Assembly (NCBI RefSeq): GCF_000820105.1
Contig: NZ_CDDB01000068.1
Coordinates: forward strand, 62,001 to 126,000
Reading direction: 5' to 3'
DNA from: Aeromonas schubertii
GTDB taxonomy: Bacteria > Pseudomonadota > Gammaproteobacteria > Enterobacterales > Aeromonadaceae
Length of the DNA stretch: 64,000 nucleotides
Shown piece by piece: positions 8,713-19,754 of the stretch. Below the pieces are notes generated by a model, which saw nothing but the letters and a program-made list of their open reading frames with translations, was not told the origin of the DNA and did not search any database. Positions within the stretch are counted from its first letter, which is position 1. Every line of letters starts with the position of its first letter. Position numbers and translations under genes: made by a program.

Positions 8713-11700
8713 ATGGAAATCTTGCGCGGTGCTCCCGCTCTGTCTGAGTTTCGTGTCCAGAAATTGATGCAAACCCTGGCAGAACGAGGAGTCGAGATAA
8801 CGGGCATCTATGCCGAATTCATGCACTTTGCCGAGCTTGTCGACCCCCTCTCACCGGATGAGCGAGCGACCCTGGACCGGCTTCTGCGCTACGGTCCCAC
8901 CATCCCCGAACATGCTCCCCAAGGTCATCTCTTCCTCGTTACTCCCCGCCCCGGCACCATCTCCCCCTGGTCTTCCAAGGCCACCGACATCGCCCACAAC
9001 TGCGGCCTGACCAAGGTCAAACGCCTCGAGCGCGGCGTCGCCTATTATGTCGATGGGCAGGTGACCGATGCCAACCGGAGCCAGATCGCCGCTTTGCTGC
9101 ACGATCGCATGATGGAGACAGTCTTTGACGCGATGGAGGCCGCTTCGGCTCTGTTCGCTCATCATGAGCCCCGCCCCTTCACCCAGGTGGATGTGCTGGG
9201 CGGTGGTCGCGCTGCCCTGGCGCAGGCCAACCTGAGTCTTGGCCTGGCCCTGGCCGAGGATGAAATCGACTATCTGGTGGCGAACTTCCAGCGTCTGGGT
9301 CGCAACCCGAACGACATCGAGCTCTACATGTTCGCCCAGGCGAACTCCGAGCACTGCCGCCACAAGATCTTCAATGCCGACTGGATCATCGACGGGGAGG
9401 CCCAGCCCAAGTCCCTGTTCAAGATGATCAAGAACACCTTCGAGCAGACCCCGGATTATGTGCTCTCCGCCTACAAGGATAATGCCGCCGTGATGGAGGG
9501 CAGCCAGGGGGGCCGCTTCTTCCCGAGCCCGGCCAGCGGCGAGTATGACTATCACCAGGAGCAGGTCGATATCCTGATGAAGGTGGAGACGCATAATCAC
9601 CCGACCGCCATCTCCCCCTTCCCGGGGGCGGCGACCGGCTCCGGCGGCGAGATCCGCGACGAAGGCGCCACCGGTCGCGGTGCCAAGCCCAAGGCGGGCC
9701 TGGTGGGCTTTAGCGTCTCCAACTTGCGTATCCCCGGCTTCGAGCAGCCCTGGGAGCAAGACTTTGGCAAGCCGTCACGTATCGTCAGCGCTTTTGACAT
9801 CATGCAGGATGGGCCGCTCGGCGGCGCTGCCTTTAACAACGAGTTCGGTCGCCCGGCCATCCTCGGTTACTTCCGTACCTTCGAAGAGGAGGTGGAGAGC
9901 CACAACGGCCGCGAGGTGCGTGGCTATCACAAGCCCATCATGCTGGCCGGCGGTATCGGTAACATCCGTACCGATCATGTCCAGAAGGGGGAGTTCCCGG
10001 CGGGATCCGCCCTCATCGTACTGGGTGGCCCGGCCATGAACATCGGTCTCGGTGGTGGCGCGGCGTCGAGCATGACCTCGGGCCAGTCGGCCGAGGATCT
10101 CGATTTTGCCTCGGTGCAGCGCGACAACCCGGAGATGGAGCGCCGCTGCCAGGAGGTGATCGACCGCTGCTGGCAGCTCGGTGACGATAACCCCATTCTC
10201 TTTATCCACGATGTCGGTGCCGGTGGCCTCTCCAACGCCATGCCGGAGCTGGTGAGTGACGGGGGGCGCGGTGGTCGTTTCGACCTGCGTGCCATTCCGA
10301 ACGACGAGCCGGGCATGAGCCCCCTCGAGATCTGGTGCAACGAGTCCCAGGAGCGCTACGTGTTGGCGGTCGCCCAGGACAAACTGCCCCTGTTCAAGGC
10401 CTTGTGCGAGCGCGAGCGTGCCCCCTATGCGGTGATCGGTACCGCCACCGAGGAGCCGCACCTGACCCTGTCGGACAGCCACTTTGACAACCAGCCTATC
10501 GATCTGCCGCTCGACGTGCTGCTCGGCAAACCGCCCAAGATGCTGCGCGATGTGACGACTCAGCAGGCTGACGGGCAAGCCCTGCGCCTCGACGGCGTCA
10601 CCCTGGGGGAGGCGGCCCTGCGGGTGCTGCGCTTGCCGACCGTGGCCGAGAAGAGCTTCCTCATCACCATCGGCGATCGCAGCGTGACCGGTCTGGTTAA
10701 CCGCGACCAGATGGTCGGTCCCTGGCAGATCCCGGTGGCCGATTGCGCCGTCACCGCCGCCACCTACGACAGCTACCATGGTGAAGCCATGTCCATGGGC
10801 GAGCGCACCCCGCTGGCCCTGCTCTCCCATGCCGCCTCTGCGCGCATGGCGGTGGCCGAGGCCCTGACCAATATCGCCCCGACCAACATCGGTAGCCTCA
10901 AGCGCATCAAGCTTTCCGCCAACTGGATGGCGGCCGCCGGTCACCCTGGGGAAGACGCCGGCCTTTACGAGGCGGTCAAGGCGGTGGGCGAGGAGCTCTG
11001 CCCGGCCCTGGGGCTGACCATCCCGGTTGGCAAGGACTCCATGTCCATGAAGACCCGCTGGCAACAAGATGGCGAGGAGCGCAGCAACACGGCGCCCCTC
11101 TCCCTGGTGATCTCCGCCTTCGCCCGGGTCGAGGATGTGCGAAAGACCGTCACCCCCCAGCTGCGCAACGATCTGGGCGAGAGCGATCTCATCCTCATCG
11201 ATCTCGGTAACGGCAAGCAGCGCCTCGGGGGCTCGGCTCTGGCCCAGGTCTATCGTCAGCTTGGGCAGAGTGCCCCGGATCTCGATAACCCGGTGCTGCT
11301 CAAGGGGTTCTTCAACGCCATCCAGGCTCTGGTTTCCGATGGCCGCCTGCTGGCCTACCACGATCGCTCCGACGGCGGCCTGCTGGTGACCCTGCTGGAG
11401 ATGGCTTTCGCCGGTCACTGCGGCCTCAACATCGAGCTCGACCGCGTCGGTGGCGAGGTGCTGCCGGCCCTGTTCAACGAGGAGCTGGGGGCCGTCATCC
11501 AGGTGCGCCGTGAGGACAAGGAGGCGGTGATGACCCTGCTGGCCGGTCATGGCCTGGCCACCTGTGCTCACGTCATCGGTACCGTCACTGAGGGGGATGA
11601 CATAGTGCTGCGCCGCGCCGGCGATGAGCTGTGGCGCGAGAGCCGCACCCACCTGCGTACCCTGTGGGGCGAGACCAGCTGGCAGATGCAGCGCCTGCGC

Positions 11701-12600
11701 GACAACCCCGAGTGCGCCGACAGCGAGCATGCCGCCCGCCAGGACGCCACCGATCCGGGCCTGCAGGCCACGCTGACCTACAATCCGTCCGATGACGTGG
11801 CCGCCCCCTATATAGCCCGAGGGGCCTCACCCCGTCTGGCGGTGCTGCGCGAGCAGGGGGTCAACTCCCACGTGGAGATGGCGGCGGCGTTTGACCGCGC
11901 CGGCTTCACCGCGGTCGACGTGCACATGAGCGACATCCTTGGTGGTCGCATCGCCCTGGATGGCTTCCAGGCCCTGGTGGCCTGTGGCGGCTTCTCCTAC
12001 GGCGACGTGCTGGGGGCGGGCGAGGGTTGGGCCAAGTCTATCCTGTTCAACGGCGGCGCCCGCGAGCAGTTCCAGCGCTTCTTCGAGCGTGGTGACACTC
12101 TGTCGCTTGGGGTGTGCAACGGTTGCCAGATGATGTCCAACCTGCGCGAGCTGATCCCCGGCGCCGATCTGTGGCCACGCTTCGTGCGCAACCGCTCCGA
12201 GCGCTTCGAGGCACGTTTCAGCCTGGTCGAGGTGCAGGACTCGCCGTCCGCCTTCTTCGCCGGTATGAGCGGCTCTGTGATGCCGATCGCCGTCTCCCAC
12301 GGGGAAGGACGGGTCGAGCTGCGTGACGAGGCGCATCTGGCGGCCCTCGACGCCTCCGGTCTGGTGGGACTGCGCTTCGTCGACAATCGTGGCGGTGCCA
12401 CCGAGCGCTACCCGGCCAACCCGAACGGCTCGCCACGCGGCATCACAGCCGTGACCACCGCAGACGGTCGCGCCACCATCATGATGCCGCACCCGGAGCG
12501 GGTGTTCCGCACCGTCGCCAACTCCTGGCACCCGGATAACTGGGGCGAGGATGGCGCCTGGATGCGCATGTTCCGCAACGCCCGGGTGGCTCTGGGCTGA
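8713..12600 (+). CDS. purL: Phosphoribosylformylglycinamidine synthase
   Basis: Fourth step of de novo purine synthesis: FGAR + glutamine + ATP to FGAM. This is the large single-chain gammaproteobacterial form; 1295 aa from the ATG at 8713, the same length as E. coli PurL (an upstream in-frame ATG at 8689 would add 8 residues). It has an N-terminal PurS-like domain, a linker, and two AIRS-like synthetase halves (for example [19 protein letters not shown] and [11 protein letters not shown]). The C-terminal class I glutamine amidotransferase has the nucleophile in [10 protein letters not shown] and the His/Glu pair near SHGEGR and PHPERV. It is transcribed alone from the promoter described upstream and ends at a long hairpin. 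Confidence 0.98.
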   Translation: MEILRGAPALSEFRVQKLMQTLAERGVEITGIYAEFMHFAELVDPLSPDERATLDRLLRYGPTIPEHAPQGHLFLVTPRPGTISPWSSKATDIAHNCGLTKVKRLERGVAYYVDGQVTDANRSQIAALLHDRMMETVFDAMEAASALFAHHEPRPFTQVDVLGGGRAALAQANLSLGLALAEDEIDYLVANFQRLGRNPNDIELYMFAQANSEHCRHKIFNADWIIDGEAQPKSLFKMIKNTFEQTPDYVLSAYKDNAAVMEGSQGGRFFPSPASGEYDYHQEQVDILMKVETHNHPTAISPFPGAATGSGGEIRDEGATGRGAKPKAGLVGFSVSNLRIPGFEQPWEQDFGKPSRIVSAFDIMQDGPLGGAAFNNEFGRPAILGYFRTFEEEVESHNGREVRGYHKPIMLAGGIGNIRTDHVQKGEFPAGSALIVLGGPAMNIGLGGGAASSMTSGQSAEDLDFASVQRDNPEMERRCQEVIDRCWQLGDDNPILFIHDVGAGGLSNAMPELVSDGGRGGRFDLRAIPNDEPGMSPLEIWCNESQERYVLAVAQDKLPLFKALCERERAPYAVIGTATEEPHLTLSDSHFDNQPIDLPLDVLLGKPPKMLRDVTTQQADGQALRLDGVTLGEAALRVLRLPTVAEKSFLITIGDRSVTGLVNRDQMVGPWQIPVADCAVTAATYDSYHGEAMSMGERTPLALLSHAASARMAVAEALTNIAPTNIGSLKRIKLSANWMAAAGHPGEDAGLYEAVKAVGEELCPALGLTIPVGKDSMSMKTRWQQDGEERSNTAPLSLVISAFARVEDVRKTVTPQLRNDLGESDLILIDLGNGKQRLGGSALAQVYRQLGQSAPDLDNPVLLKGFFNAIQALVSDGRLLAYHDRSDGGLLVTLLEMAFAGHCGLNIELDRVGGEVLPALFNEELGAVIQVRREDKEAVMTLLAGHGLATCAHVIGTVTEGDDIVLRRAGDELWRESRTHLRTLWGETSWQMQRLRDNPECADSEHAARQDATDPGLQATLTYNPSDDVAAPYIARGASPRLAVLREQGVNSHVEMAAAFDRAGFTAVDVHMSDILGGRIALDGFQALVACGGFSYGDVLGAGEGWAKSILFNGGAREQFQRFFERGDTLSLGVCNGCQMMSNLRELIPGADLWPRFVRNRSERFEARFSLVEVQDSPSAFFAGMSGSVMPIAVSHGEGRVELRDEAHLAALDASGLVGLRFVDNRGGATERYPANPNGSPRGITAVTTADGRATIMMPHPERVFRTVANSWHPDNWGEDGAWMRMFRNARVALG

Positions 12601-12610
12601 TAAGGGACAA

Positions 12611-12642
12611 AAGAAGAGGGAGGCGCAAGCCTCCCTCTTCTT
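12611..12642. terminator. Bidirectional terminator between purL and the GGDEF/EAL gene
   Basis: A perfect 14-bp stem (12611-12624 with 12629-12642), GCAA loop, A-rich on one flank and T-rich on the other, serves both convergent genes. Confidence 0.9.
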
Positions 12643-14973
12643 TTATGTGGGCTTGACATCGCCAGTGGGAAAAGAGGCCGGTTTGAGGTGCGCGTCCAGG
12701 CTCTCTGGCTCCCGGTTACTCATCCACTCCATCAAGGCTTCCAGCTTCATCGGCCTGGCAAAGAGATACCCCTGCATCAGATGGCATCCGAGCGCCAGCA
12801 GGCGGCTCATCTCCTTGCTGGTCTCGACCCCTTCGGCGATCACCTCCATCTTCATCTCCCGGCTGATCCAGATGATGGCCCGTACCAGCCGTTCATCACC
12901 TCGTTCCAGAGTCTGGGTGAAGCTGCGATCGAGCTTCAGCGTATCGACCGGGAGATTGAGCAGGCGCTCTAGCGAGGAGTAGCCGGTGCCAAAGTCATCC
13001 AGATGAACCTTGAAGCCAGCCTCGGTGAGCTGACACAGGTGCTGCACCAGCACCTCGTTTTTCTCGGCAAACAGGCTCTCGGTAAGCTCGAAATGAACCG
13101 CATCGCGGGGCAGGCCACTGGCGTCGGCCAGTTGACACAGACGCTCGACCAGTGCGGTCTGCATCAGCTGGAGTACAGAGAGATTGATGTTGAGCTTGAG
13201 CTCGGGGTTGAGGGTGCGCAAGGTGGGCAGGTCGGTCATGGCCTTCTGGGCTATTTGATAACCGAGGGGAACGATGAGTCCGGTATCTTCAGCCAGGGGG
13301 ATGAAGTCATTGGGCATCACGTACCCCTCATCGGTCGGCCAGCGCACCAGTGCTTCGATCATATCGACCCGTTGGCTGCGTACATCGATAATGGGCTGGT
13401 ACCACACCTCGAGCCTGTCGTCGGCAATGGCCTGGCGAAGCTTATGCTCCATATGAAGTCGGTTGCTGACGTTCTGATGCAGATTGTCCGAATAGGTCTG
13501 GATACCGTGTTTGCCGTGGTGTTTGGCCTCATACATGGCCAGATCCGCGTTGCGGATCAGGTCATTGCTCTCCAGTTGCCCATGGTTGTAGGCGATACCG
13601 ATGGAGGCACTGAGCTGGACCTGGACCCCGTCGACATCCAGTGCTCTACCGAGTCCGCTCAAGATCCGGCCCGCCAGTCGCTCGGCACCCTGGCTGCCAC
13701 GAGGCAGTATGCACAAGACGGCAAATTCATCTCCCCCCAGTCGAAACAGCACATCGGCGCCCCTGGCCAGTGCCGTCAATCGCTCGGCCACGCACACCAG
13801 CACCTTGTCTCCCCGTTCGTGTCCCAGGCTGTCATTGATGACCTTGAACTCGTCGAGATCGATGAGAATGAGGGCGAGATCCAGATGATGGTGCCGGCAC
13901 AAGAGCGGTGCATAGCGCTCGATCAGCTCCAGCAGCAGGGTCCGGTTGCCGAGGCGGGTCAGGGGATCGCGGCGTGCTTCGTTAAAGAGGCTCTTTTGGG
14001 AGAGTTTGAGCTGATTGACCATATCATTGAGGGAGCTGGCCAGGTTATCGAGTTCATCTTTCCCCTCGACCGGCCAGAGGGGGGATGTTTCAAGCAGATC
14101 TTTGGGATGCTGTGCCAGCTGGGAGAAGCGGCTGAGCCGACGCATGACCATGCGGTCAAACAGAAAGGCCACCACCAGAAAAGAGATGATGACCAGAGTG
14201 ACGACGTTACCGACCAGCATGCGTTTGGCCAATATGCTCTCCCTGGGCAGGGAGCTCTCATCCACCACCGAGAAGTGAACGCCCGAGGGGGCCCCCATAC
14301 TCTGAAGCGTACCGACTGGGGGGAACTGATGGGTATTGTCTGCGGCACGAAGGAAGTGGACCTCGCTCTTGAGCATGGTCTGCAAGCGCTCAAGGTTGCC
14401 TGCATCCATCAGGCGTCCCATGGCGAGCCAGCCATTGGCGGTAGCACGATCTTCCCCATCCCAGACGGGCTCTATGGCCAGCAGAAGCGGTGTTCCATCT
14501 AGCCAGATCGCCAGGTTGCCTCCTTCCTTACCATGGGGCCAGTAAGCCTCCAGGGCGCCAGAGATGGTATGCCAGGTGACGAGATCATTGGAGGGGGCCA
14601 CGCCGGTCTCTCCAAGTTGCAGCGCTAGCTTCAGCTGGCGCGAGTGATCGATAAAGAGCACCAGATTGACACTTAGGTTTTCAAGAGAGTCCTTTGTGTA
14701 GTTTGTATTGAGATAGTTCTGTCCCCCCTGCTCCATAAAGGTCCAGGTATCCAGCCATGCGGCATAGTCATTGGCCATGGTGCTAAGGGCTTGCTGCTGC
14801 GAGGCAAGGTAGAGGCTGGCACGATCCAGACTCTCCTGATGATGATGCGCCTGCCACCGGGAGAACTGGAGGTCGATAAAGGTGCTGCTGAAGTAATAGG
14901 CGACCCCGCCCGACAGGGAGACCAGCACCAATAGATAGAGTGAGACCCTGGTTCTCAAACTATTGATATTCAT
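12643..14973 (-). CDS. CHASE4-HAMP-GGDEF-EAL cyclic-di-GMP enzyme
   Basis: Inner-membrane protein of 776 aa that makes or degrades c-di-GMP in response to a periplasmic signal. TM1 is about 10-30, the periplasmic CHASE4-type sensor 31-250, TM2 252-273 and HAMP 274-325. The GGDEF domain is 330-495 with an intact GGDEF at 413-417 and an I-site RxxD (404-407) five residues before it, so product inhibition is expected. The EAL domain is 505-760 with EALVRW (540-545), ELTESL, DDFGTGYSSL and AEGVET, all residues needed for phosphodiesterase activity. Both halves look catalytically competent, so the net direction cannot be read from sequence. A second CHASE4 protein without output lies at 38.8 kb. 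Confidence 0.93.
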   Translation of the reverse strand: MNINSLRTRVSLYLLVLVSLSGGVAYYFSSTFIDLQFSRWQAHHHQESLDRASLYLASQQQALSTMANDYAAWLDTWTFMEQGGQNYLNTNYTKDSLENLSVNLVLFIDHSRQLKLALQLGETGVAPSNDLVTWHTISGALEAYWPHGKEGGNLAIWLDGTPLLLAIEPVWDGEDRATANGWLAMGRLMDAGNLERLQTMLKSEVHFLRAADNTHQFPPVGTLQSMGAPSGVHFSVVDESSLPRESILAKRMLVGNVVTLVIISFLVVAFLFDRMVMRRLSRFSQLAQHPKDLLETSPLWPVEGKDELDNLASSLNDMVNQLKLSQKSLFNEARRDPLTRLGNRTLLLELIERYAPLLCRHHHLDLALILIDLDEFKVINDSLGHERGDKVLVCVAERLTALARGADVLFRLGGDEFAVLCILPRGSQGAERLAGRILSGLGRALDVDGVQVQLSASIGIAYNHGQLESNDLIRNADLAMYEAKHHGKHGIQTYSDNLHQNVSNRLHMEHKLRQAIADDRLEVWYQPIIDVRSQRVDMIEALVRWPTDEGYVMPNDFIPLAEDTGLIVPLGYQIAQKAMTDLPTLRTLNPELKLNINLSVLQLMQTALVERLCQLADASGLPRDAVHFELTESLFAEKNEVLVQHLCQLTEAGFKVHLDDFGTGYSSLERLLNLPVDTLKLDRSFTQTLERGDERLVRAIIWISREMKMEVIAEGVETSKEMSRLLALGCHLMQGYLFARPMKLEALMEWMSNREPESLDAHLKPASFPTGDVKPT

Positions 14974-15149
14974 TATATATGGTCTCGTTTGTGAATCCCG
15001 TTGGGTAAAGGATAGGTTCCCCCTTGGTGGGGGGCAAATGAGTAATGACTGAATAGGGGGAGGGGCAAGGTGTGACTTGACTCAAGATTTTGTATCGAGA
15101 GAGGCAAAACTAGGAAATATTCCTAACCCCTCTAGGCGTCAGTCTCAGG

Positions 15150-15222
15150 CCTGCACGCGCGCAGGTCCCTACAATGCCAGCCATTATCGCCGGGATCGCC
15201 TGGCGACAGTTCAGGCATTGTA
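15150..15222 (+). promoter_or_regulatory. uhpT upstream region with two inverted repeats
   Basis: A 9-bp perfect inverted repeat (TACAATGCC 15170-15178 and GGCATTGTA 15214-15222) surrounds a second nested one (TCGCC 15187-15191, GGCGA 15202-15206). The left arm contains TACAAT, a fair -10. Upstream, CCTGC/GCAGG (15150-15154, 15161-15165) is placed where an activator would bind. UhpA control is expected for this family but is not proven by these bases. Confidence 0.4.
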
Positions 15223-15235
15223 ATAGGAGACTAAA

Positions 15236-16636
15236 ATGCTGGCTTTCCTGAACCAGGTGCGCAAGCCGACCCTGGATATCCCCGTCGAAGCCCGGCGCAA
15301 GCTGTGGTTCAAGCCGTTTATGCAGTCCTATCTGGTGGTCTTCATCGGCTATCTGACCATGTATCTGATCCGCAAGAACTTCAACATTGCCCAGAACGAC
15401 ATGATCTCGACTTACGGGCTCAGCATGACCGAGCTCGGCATGATTGGCCTGGGTTTCTCCATCACCTACGGGGTGGGCAAAACCCTGGTCTCCTACTACG
15501 CCGACGGCAAGAACACCAAGCAGTTCCTGCCCTTCATGCTGATCCTCTCGGCCATCTGTATGCTGGGCTTTAGTGCCAGCATGGGCACCGGCTCGGTCAG
15601 CCTGTTTATGATGATCGCCTTCTACGCCCTGAGCGGTTTCTTCCAGAGCACCGGCGGATCGTGCAGCTACTCCACCATCACCAAATGGACTCCCCGCCGC
15701 AAGCGTGGTACCTACCTGGGTCTATGGAACATGTCCCACAACGTGGGTGGGGCTGGCGCGGCAGGTGTGGCACTGTTTGGCGCCAACTACCTGTTTGATG
15801 GCCATGTGATCGGTATGTTTGTCTTCCCTTCCATCATCGCCCTCATCGTTGGCTTCATCGGCCTGCGCTTCGGTAGCGATTCGCCGGAATCTTATGGCCT
15901 GGGCAAGGCCGAGGAGCTGTTCGACGAAGAGGTGAGTGAAGAAGATCTTGAGACCGATAACAACGAGATGACCAAGTGGCAGATCTTTGTGGAGTACGTG
16001 CTCAAGAACAAGGTGATCTGGCTGCTCTGCTTTGCCAACATCTTCCTCTATGTGGTGCGTATCGGTATCGACCAGTGGTCCACCGTCTATGCCCACCAGG
16101 TATTGAACCTGCCCAAAGAGGTTGCCATCCAGGGTTTCACCCTGTTTGAAGTGGGCGCCCTGGTCGGTACCCTGATGTGGGGCTACCTCTCTGATCTGGC
16201 CAACGGCCGCCGTGGCCTGGTGGCCTGCGTGGCGCTGGGTCTCATCATTGCGACTCTCGGGGTCTACCAGCACGCCAGCAACCAGTATGTCTATCTGGCC
16301 TCCCTGTTTGCCCTGGGCTTTCTGGTGTTTGGCCCACAGCTGCTCATCGGTGTTGCCGCCGTGGGCTTCGTGCCGAAGAAGGCCATCGGTGCCGCCGACG
16401 GCATCAAGGGCACCTTTGCCTACCTCATCGGTGACAGCTTTGCCAAGCTGGGCTTGGGCATGATTGCCGACGGCACCCCTGTGTTTGGCCTGACCGGCTG
16501 GGCTGGCACCTTTGCCGCCCTCGACACCGCCGCCATCGGCTGTATCTGCCTGATGGCCATGGTGGCCGTGATGGAAGAGCGCAAGATCCGCCGCGAGAAG
16601 CGTGTCAAGTTGATTCCGGCTGGTGCCGAGGCGTAA
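15236..16636 (+). CDS. uhpT: Hexose-6-phosphate:phosphate antiporter
   Basis: Major facilitator family antiporter importing glucose-6-phosphate and related sugar phosphates (and fosfomycin) in exchange for phosphate. 466 aa, about 12 membrane helices. The N-terminus [16 protein letters not shown] and long stretches such as [11 protein letters not shown] and [15 protein letters not shown] are almost identical to E. coli UhpT (463 aa). The RBS AGGAGA lies 5 bases before the ATG. Unlike E. coli, no uhpABC sensor genes adjoin it; it sits alone between a GGDEF/EAL gene and alaA, so any UhpA-type control must act from a distance. The very high conservation makes the call secure. Confidence 0.96.
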   Translation: MLAFLNQVRKPTLDIPVEARRKLWFKPFMQSYLVVFIGYLTMYLIRKNFNIAQNDMISTYGLSMTELGMIGLGFSITYGVGKTLVSYYADGKNTKQFLPFMLILSAICMLGFSASMGTGSVSLFMMIAFYALSGFFQSTGGSCSYSTITKWTPRRKRGTYLGLWNMSHNVGGAGAAGVALFGANYLFDGHVIGMFVFPSIIALIVGFIGLRFGSDSPESYGLGKAEELFDEEVSEEDLETDNNEMTKWQIFVEYVLKNKVIWLLCFANIFLYVVRIGIDQWSTVYAHQVLNLPKEVAIQGFTLFEVGALVGTLMWGYLSDLANGRRGLVACVALGLIIATLGVYQHASNQYVYLASLFALGFLVFGPQLLIGVAAVGFVPKKAIGAADGIKGTFAYLIGDSFAKLGLGMIADGTPVFGLTGWAGTFAALDTAAIGCICLMAMVAVMEERKIRREKRVKLIPAGAEA

Positions 16637-16651
16637 ATCGACCCCATGAAG

Positions 16652-16677
16652 AAGGCCACCTTGCGGTGGCCTTTTTT
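16652..16677. terminator. Terminator between uhpT and alaA
   Basis: AAGGCCACC (16652-16660) pairs with GGTGGCCTT (16665-16673), followed by T residues. It lies between convergent genes and probably serves uhpT. Confidence 0.85.
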
Positions 16678-16685
16678 GTGTCTGC

Positions 16686-17900
16686 TTACTGGCGGTAGCC
16701 TTTGAGGAAGCGGGCGAGGCGGCCGATGGCCTCCTCCAGCTCTTCCTCGCGGGGCAGGAACACCAGTCGAAAGTGATCCGGTGCCGGCCAGTTGAAGCCG
16801 GTTCCCTGCACCAGCAGCAGTTTCTCCTGCTGCAGCAGGTCGAACACCATCTTCTGGTCGTCCTTGATGTCATACACCTTGGGGTCGAGGCGCGGGAACA
16901 TGTAGAGCGCCCCCTTGGGTTTGACGCAGGAGACGCCGGGGATCTCGTTCAAGAGCTCCCACGCCTTGTCGCGCTGACGGCGCAGGCGGCCGCCCGGCAG
17001 GATCAGCTCGTTGATGCTCTGGTAGCCGCCCAGCGCCGTCTGGATGGCGTGCTGCATTGGCACGTTGGCGCACAGGCGCATGGAGGCCAGCATCTCCAGC
17101 CCCTCGATGTAGCCGCGGGCTCGTCCCTTGGGCCCGGTCACCACCATCCAGCCCTGGCGGAAGCCGCAGGCACGGTAGGCCTTGGAGAGGCCATTGAAGG
17201 TGACGACGATGACATCGTCACACAGGGTGCAGACGCTGGTGTGGGCGATGTCGTCGTAGAGGATCTTGTCGTAGATCTCGTCGGCGAAGATGATGAGGTT
17301 GTGCTGACGGGCAATCTCGATCACCTCCAGCAGAAACTCGCTGCCGTAGACGGCGCCGGTCGGGTTGTTGGGATTGATGAGCACGATGCCGCGGGTGCGC
17401 GGCGTGATACGGGCGCGGATGTCGTCGAGATCCGGATACCAGTCCGCCCCCTCGTCGCAGCGGTAATGCACGGCGTGGCCACCGGAGAGGGTGACGGCCG
17501 CAGTCCACAGGGGATAGTCGGGGGAGGGCACCAGCATCTCGTCGCCGTTGTTGAGCAGGGCCTGCATCGCCATCACGATGAGCTCGCTGGCACCGTTGCC
17601 GATGTAGATGTCGTCGATGTCGACGTGGCGCATCCCTTTTTGCTGGTAATACTGCATCACCGCCTTGCGGGCGGAGAAGAGCCCCTTGGAGTCGCAGTAG
17701 CCCTGGCTTTGGGGCAGATTCAGGATGACGTCCTTGATGATCTCTTCGGGGGCGTCGAATCCAAACGGCGCCGGGTTGCCGATGTTGAGCTTGATGATGC
17801 GATGGCCCTCGTCTTCGAGACGACGGGCCTCCTTGTGCACCGGGCCGCGGATGTCGTAGCAGACATCGTCGAGCTTGTGCGACTTGTCGATGGTGGACAT
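16686..17900 (-). CDS. alaA: Alanine-forming aminotransferase AlaA
   Basis: PLP-dependent class I/II aminotransferase converting pyruvate plus glutamate to alanine plus 2-oxoglutarate. 404 aa from the ATG at 17900 (MSTIDKSHKLDDV), matching E. coli AlaA (405 aa); a further in-frame start 20 codons upstream lacks support. Visible family motifs are KLNIGNPAPFGFD, NPNNPTGAVY, FADEIYDKILYDD and the PLP lysine in NGLSKAYR. It is a monocistronic unit with convergent uhpT downstream. Confidence in AlaA over the related AlaC is high because of the near-identical N-terminal third. Confidence 0.95.
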   Translation of the reverse strand: MSTIDKSHKLDDVCYDIRGPVHKEARRLEDEGHRIIKLNIGNPAPFGFDAPEEIIKDVILNLPQSQGYCDSKGLFSARKAVMQYYQQKGMRHVDIDDIYIGNGASELIVMAMQALLNNGDEMLVPSPDYPLWTAAVTLSGGHAVHYRCDEGADWYPDLDDIRARITPRTRGIVLINPNNPTGAVYGSEFLLEVIEIARQHNLIIFADEIYDKILYDDIAHTSVCTLCDDVIVVTFNGLSKAYRACGFRQGWMVVTGPKGRARGYIEGLEMLASMRLCANVPMQHAIQTALGGYQSINELILPGGRLRRQRDKAWELLNEIPGVSCVKPKGALYMFPRLDPKVYDIKDDQKMVFDLLQQEKLLLVQGTGFNWPAPDHFRLVFLPREEELEEAIGRLARFLKGYRQ

Positions 17901-18259
17901 GGTCGGGATGAATCCTTGCCTGTTGTGGCTTATGGGGCGGGAGTGCCCATTTAGAATCAAATCTGTTTTACCCTATTCTTCACAGAATTCAATTCCACCA
18001 CAATCCTATTTTTAGAAGATCCGGCTAATTCTACCTGGCCTGGCAGAGTTTCCGGATAACCCGTTCTAGCAGGATTGTTTGTCTGAATATGCCTCACCAG
18101 AAGATTCTCATGCGCTCCCCCTGAAGTGGCCCATGCTGCACCACATTCGTCGTGGAAGATGGCATGAAACCCTCGTCGTAAAAAAGTGTGGAGTCCCCGT
18201 CAGGGCGGTGGCACAGTGAGCCCCTTGCCACCGGTTTTGAGCACAGGAAGGAGGAGAGG
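17901..18259. other. Divergent intergenic region alaA / DUF1653 gene
   Basis: 359 bp that must contain both divergent promoters. The alaA-proximal half is AT-rich. I could not place a pair of hexamers with confidence on either strand, and no ORF with a ribosome binding site is seen. Confidence 0.4.
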
Positions 18260-18478
18260 GTGGTTGGAAAACCCTTGCGCACCGGGTTGTGGCGCCACTA
18301 CAAGGGGGGCCTCTACGAGGTGCTGACCGAGGCGCGTCACTCGGAGCGGGACGAACTGCTGGTTATCTATCGCAGTGTGGAGGACGGTACCTGTTATGCC
18401 AGACCCAAGCCCATGTTTGTGGAGTGGGTTCGTCACGATGGACGCCTGATGGCCCGCTTCGCTCCCATTGAGGAATAA
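18260..18478 (+). CDS. DUF1653 family protein
   Basis: 72 aa from a GTG at 18260 with GGAGG five bases upstream. An in-frame ATG at 18188 would give 96 aa, but the extra 24 residues are not family-like and have no RBS. The protein holds GLWRHYKGGLYEVL, then ARHSE, then VIYRS and YARPKPMFVEWV, the recognisable DUF1653 pattern of a small SH3-like beta fold. Biochemical role unknown. It is convergent with serA across a shared terminator. Confidence 0.8.
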   Translation: MVGKPLRTGLWRHYKGGLYEVLTEARHSERDELLVIYRSVEDGTCYARPKPMFVEWVRHDGRLMARFAPIEE

Positions 18479-18479
18479 C

Positions 18480-18508
18480 AAAAAGCCCTGATCACTCAGG
18501 GCTTTTTT
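18480..18508. terminator. Terminator shared by the DUF1653 gene and serA
   Basis: AAGCCCTGA (18483-18491) pairs with TCAGGGCTT (18496-18504), with A and T tracts on the two flanks, so it is bidirectional. Confidence 0.9.
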
Positions 18509-18521
18509 CATTCATGTCGAC

Positions 18522-19754
18522 TCAGTGGAGGATCCGGGCGCGGATGGTCCCTTCGATATCCTTCAGCTTGGCCAACGCCTTGTCGCTGTGTTCGGTCTCG
18601 ACGTCGATCACCACATAGCCGATTTCGCTGCTGGTCTGCAGGTACTGGCCGGCGATGTTGATCCCCTCTTCGGCAAAGGCCTGGTTGATCTTGTTCATCA
18701 CTCCGGGTTGGTTACGGTGGATGTGCAGCAGGCGGCTGGCATCGCGATGGCCCGGCAGGGAGACCTCGGGGAAGTTGACCGCCGACAGGGTTGAGCCGTT
18801 GTCGGAATACTTGATGAGCTTGTTGGCCACTTCCAGACCTATGTTCTCCTGGGCCTCCTGGGTCGAGCCGCCGATGTGAGGGGTCAGGATCACATTGTCA
18901 AAGCCACGCAGCGGGGTCATGAACTCCTCCTCGTTGGACTTGGGCTCGACCGGGAAGACATCGATGGCGGCTCCTGCCAGATGGCCGCTTTTGAGCACAT
19001 CGACCAGGGCGTCGATGTCGACCACGGTACCACGGGAGGCGTTGATGAAGATGGCGCCCGGTTTCATCATGCGCAGCTGCTCGGCACCGATCATCTCCTT
19101 GGTGGAGGGGGTCTCGGGCACATGCAGGCTGATGACATCGGACATGTTGAGCAGCTCGGCCATGGTAGGAACCTGAATGGCGTTACCCAGAGAGAGTTTG
19201 TTCTCAATGTCGTAGTAGTAGACCTTCATGCCGATGCTCTCGGCGATGATGCCGAGCTGGGTGCCGATATGGCCGTAGCCTATGATGCCAAGCTTCTTGC
19301 CGCGTGCCTCGACACTGCGGTTGGCCAGTTTCTCCCAGATACCGCGATGGCATTTGGCACTCTTCTCGGGCACACCGCGCAGCAGCAGCAGGATCTCGCC
19401 CAGGACCAGCTCGGCCACCGAGCGGGTATTGGAGAAGGGGGCGTTGAAGACAGGAATGCCGCGGATCTCGGCCGCCTTGAGTTCGACCTGGTTGGTACCG
19501 ATGCAGAAACAGCCGATAGCCACCAGCTTGCCGGCGGCATCCAGCACCTTCTCGGTCAGCTGGGTGCGGGATCGAATGCCGATAAAGTGCACGTCACGAA
19601 TGCGCTCGGCCAGCTCCTCTTCGGAAAGCGAGCCCTTGAGATACTCCACGCTGGTGTATCCGGCCGCCCGAAAGGTCTCCACCGTATTGGGGTGAACGCC
19701 CTCGAGCAGCAGCACCTTAATCTTGTCCTTGTCCAATGAAAACTTGACTGTCAT
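18522..19754 (-). CDS. serA: D-3-phosphoglycerate dehydrogenase
   Basis: First committed step of serine synthesis: 3-phosphoglycerate + NAD to 3-phosphohydroxypyruvate. 410 aa, the same as E. coli SerA. It has the substrate-binding domain (1-105 and 300-330), a nucleotide-binding domain with GYGHIG, and active-site motifs NASRGT and PHIGGST. The C-terminal ACT domain (about 338-410) mediates serine feedback inhibition. It lies downstream of rpiA on the same strand with a 200-bp gap containing the rpiA terminator, so it has its own promoter. The serA-rpiA adjacency is as in E. coli. Confidence 0.97.
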   Translation of the reverse strand: MTVKFSLDKDKIKVLLLEGVHPNTVETFRAAGYTSVEYLKGSLSEEELAERIRDVHFIGIRSRTQLTEKVLDAAGKLVAIGCFCIGTNQVELKAAEIRGIPVFNAPFSNTRSVAELVLGEILLLLRGVPEKSAKCHRGIWEKLANRSVEARGKKLGIIGYGHIGTQLGIIAESIGMKVYYYDIENKLSLGNAIQVPTMAELLNMSDVISLHVPETPSTKEMIGAEQLRMMKPGAIFINASRGTVVDIDALVDVLKSGHLAGAAIDVFPVEPKSNEEEFMTPLRGFDNVILTPHIGGSTQEAQENIGLEVANKLIKYSDNGSTLSAVNFPEVSLPGHRDASRLLHIHRNQPGVMNKINQAFAEEGINIAGQYLQTSSEIGYVVIDVETEHSDKALAKLKDIEGTIRARILH

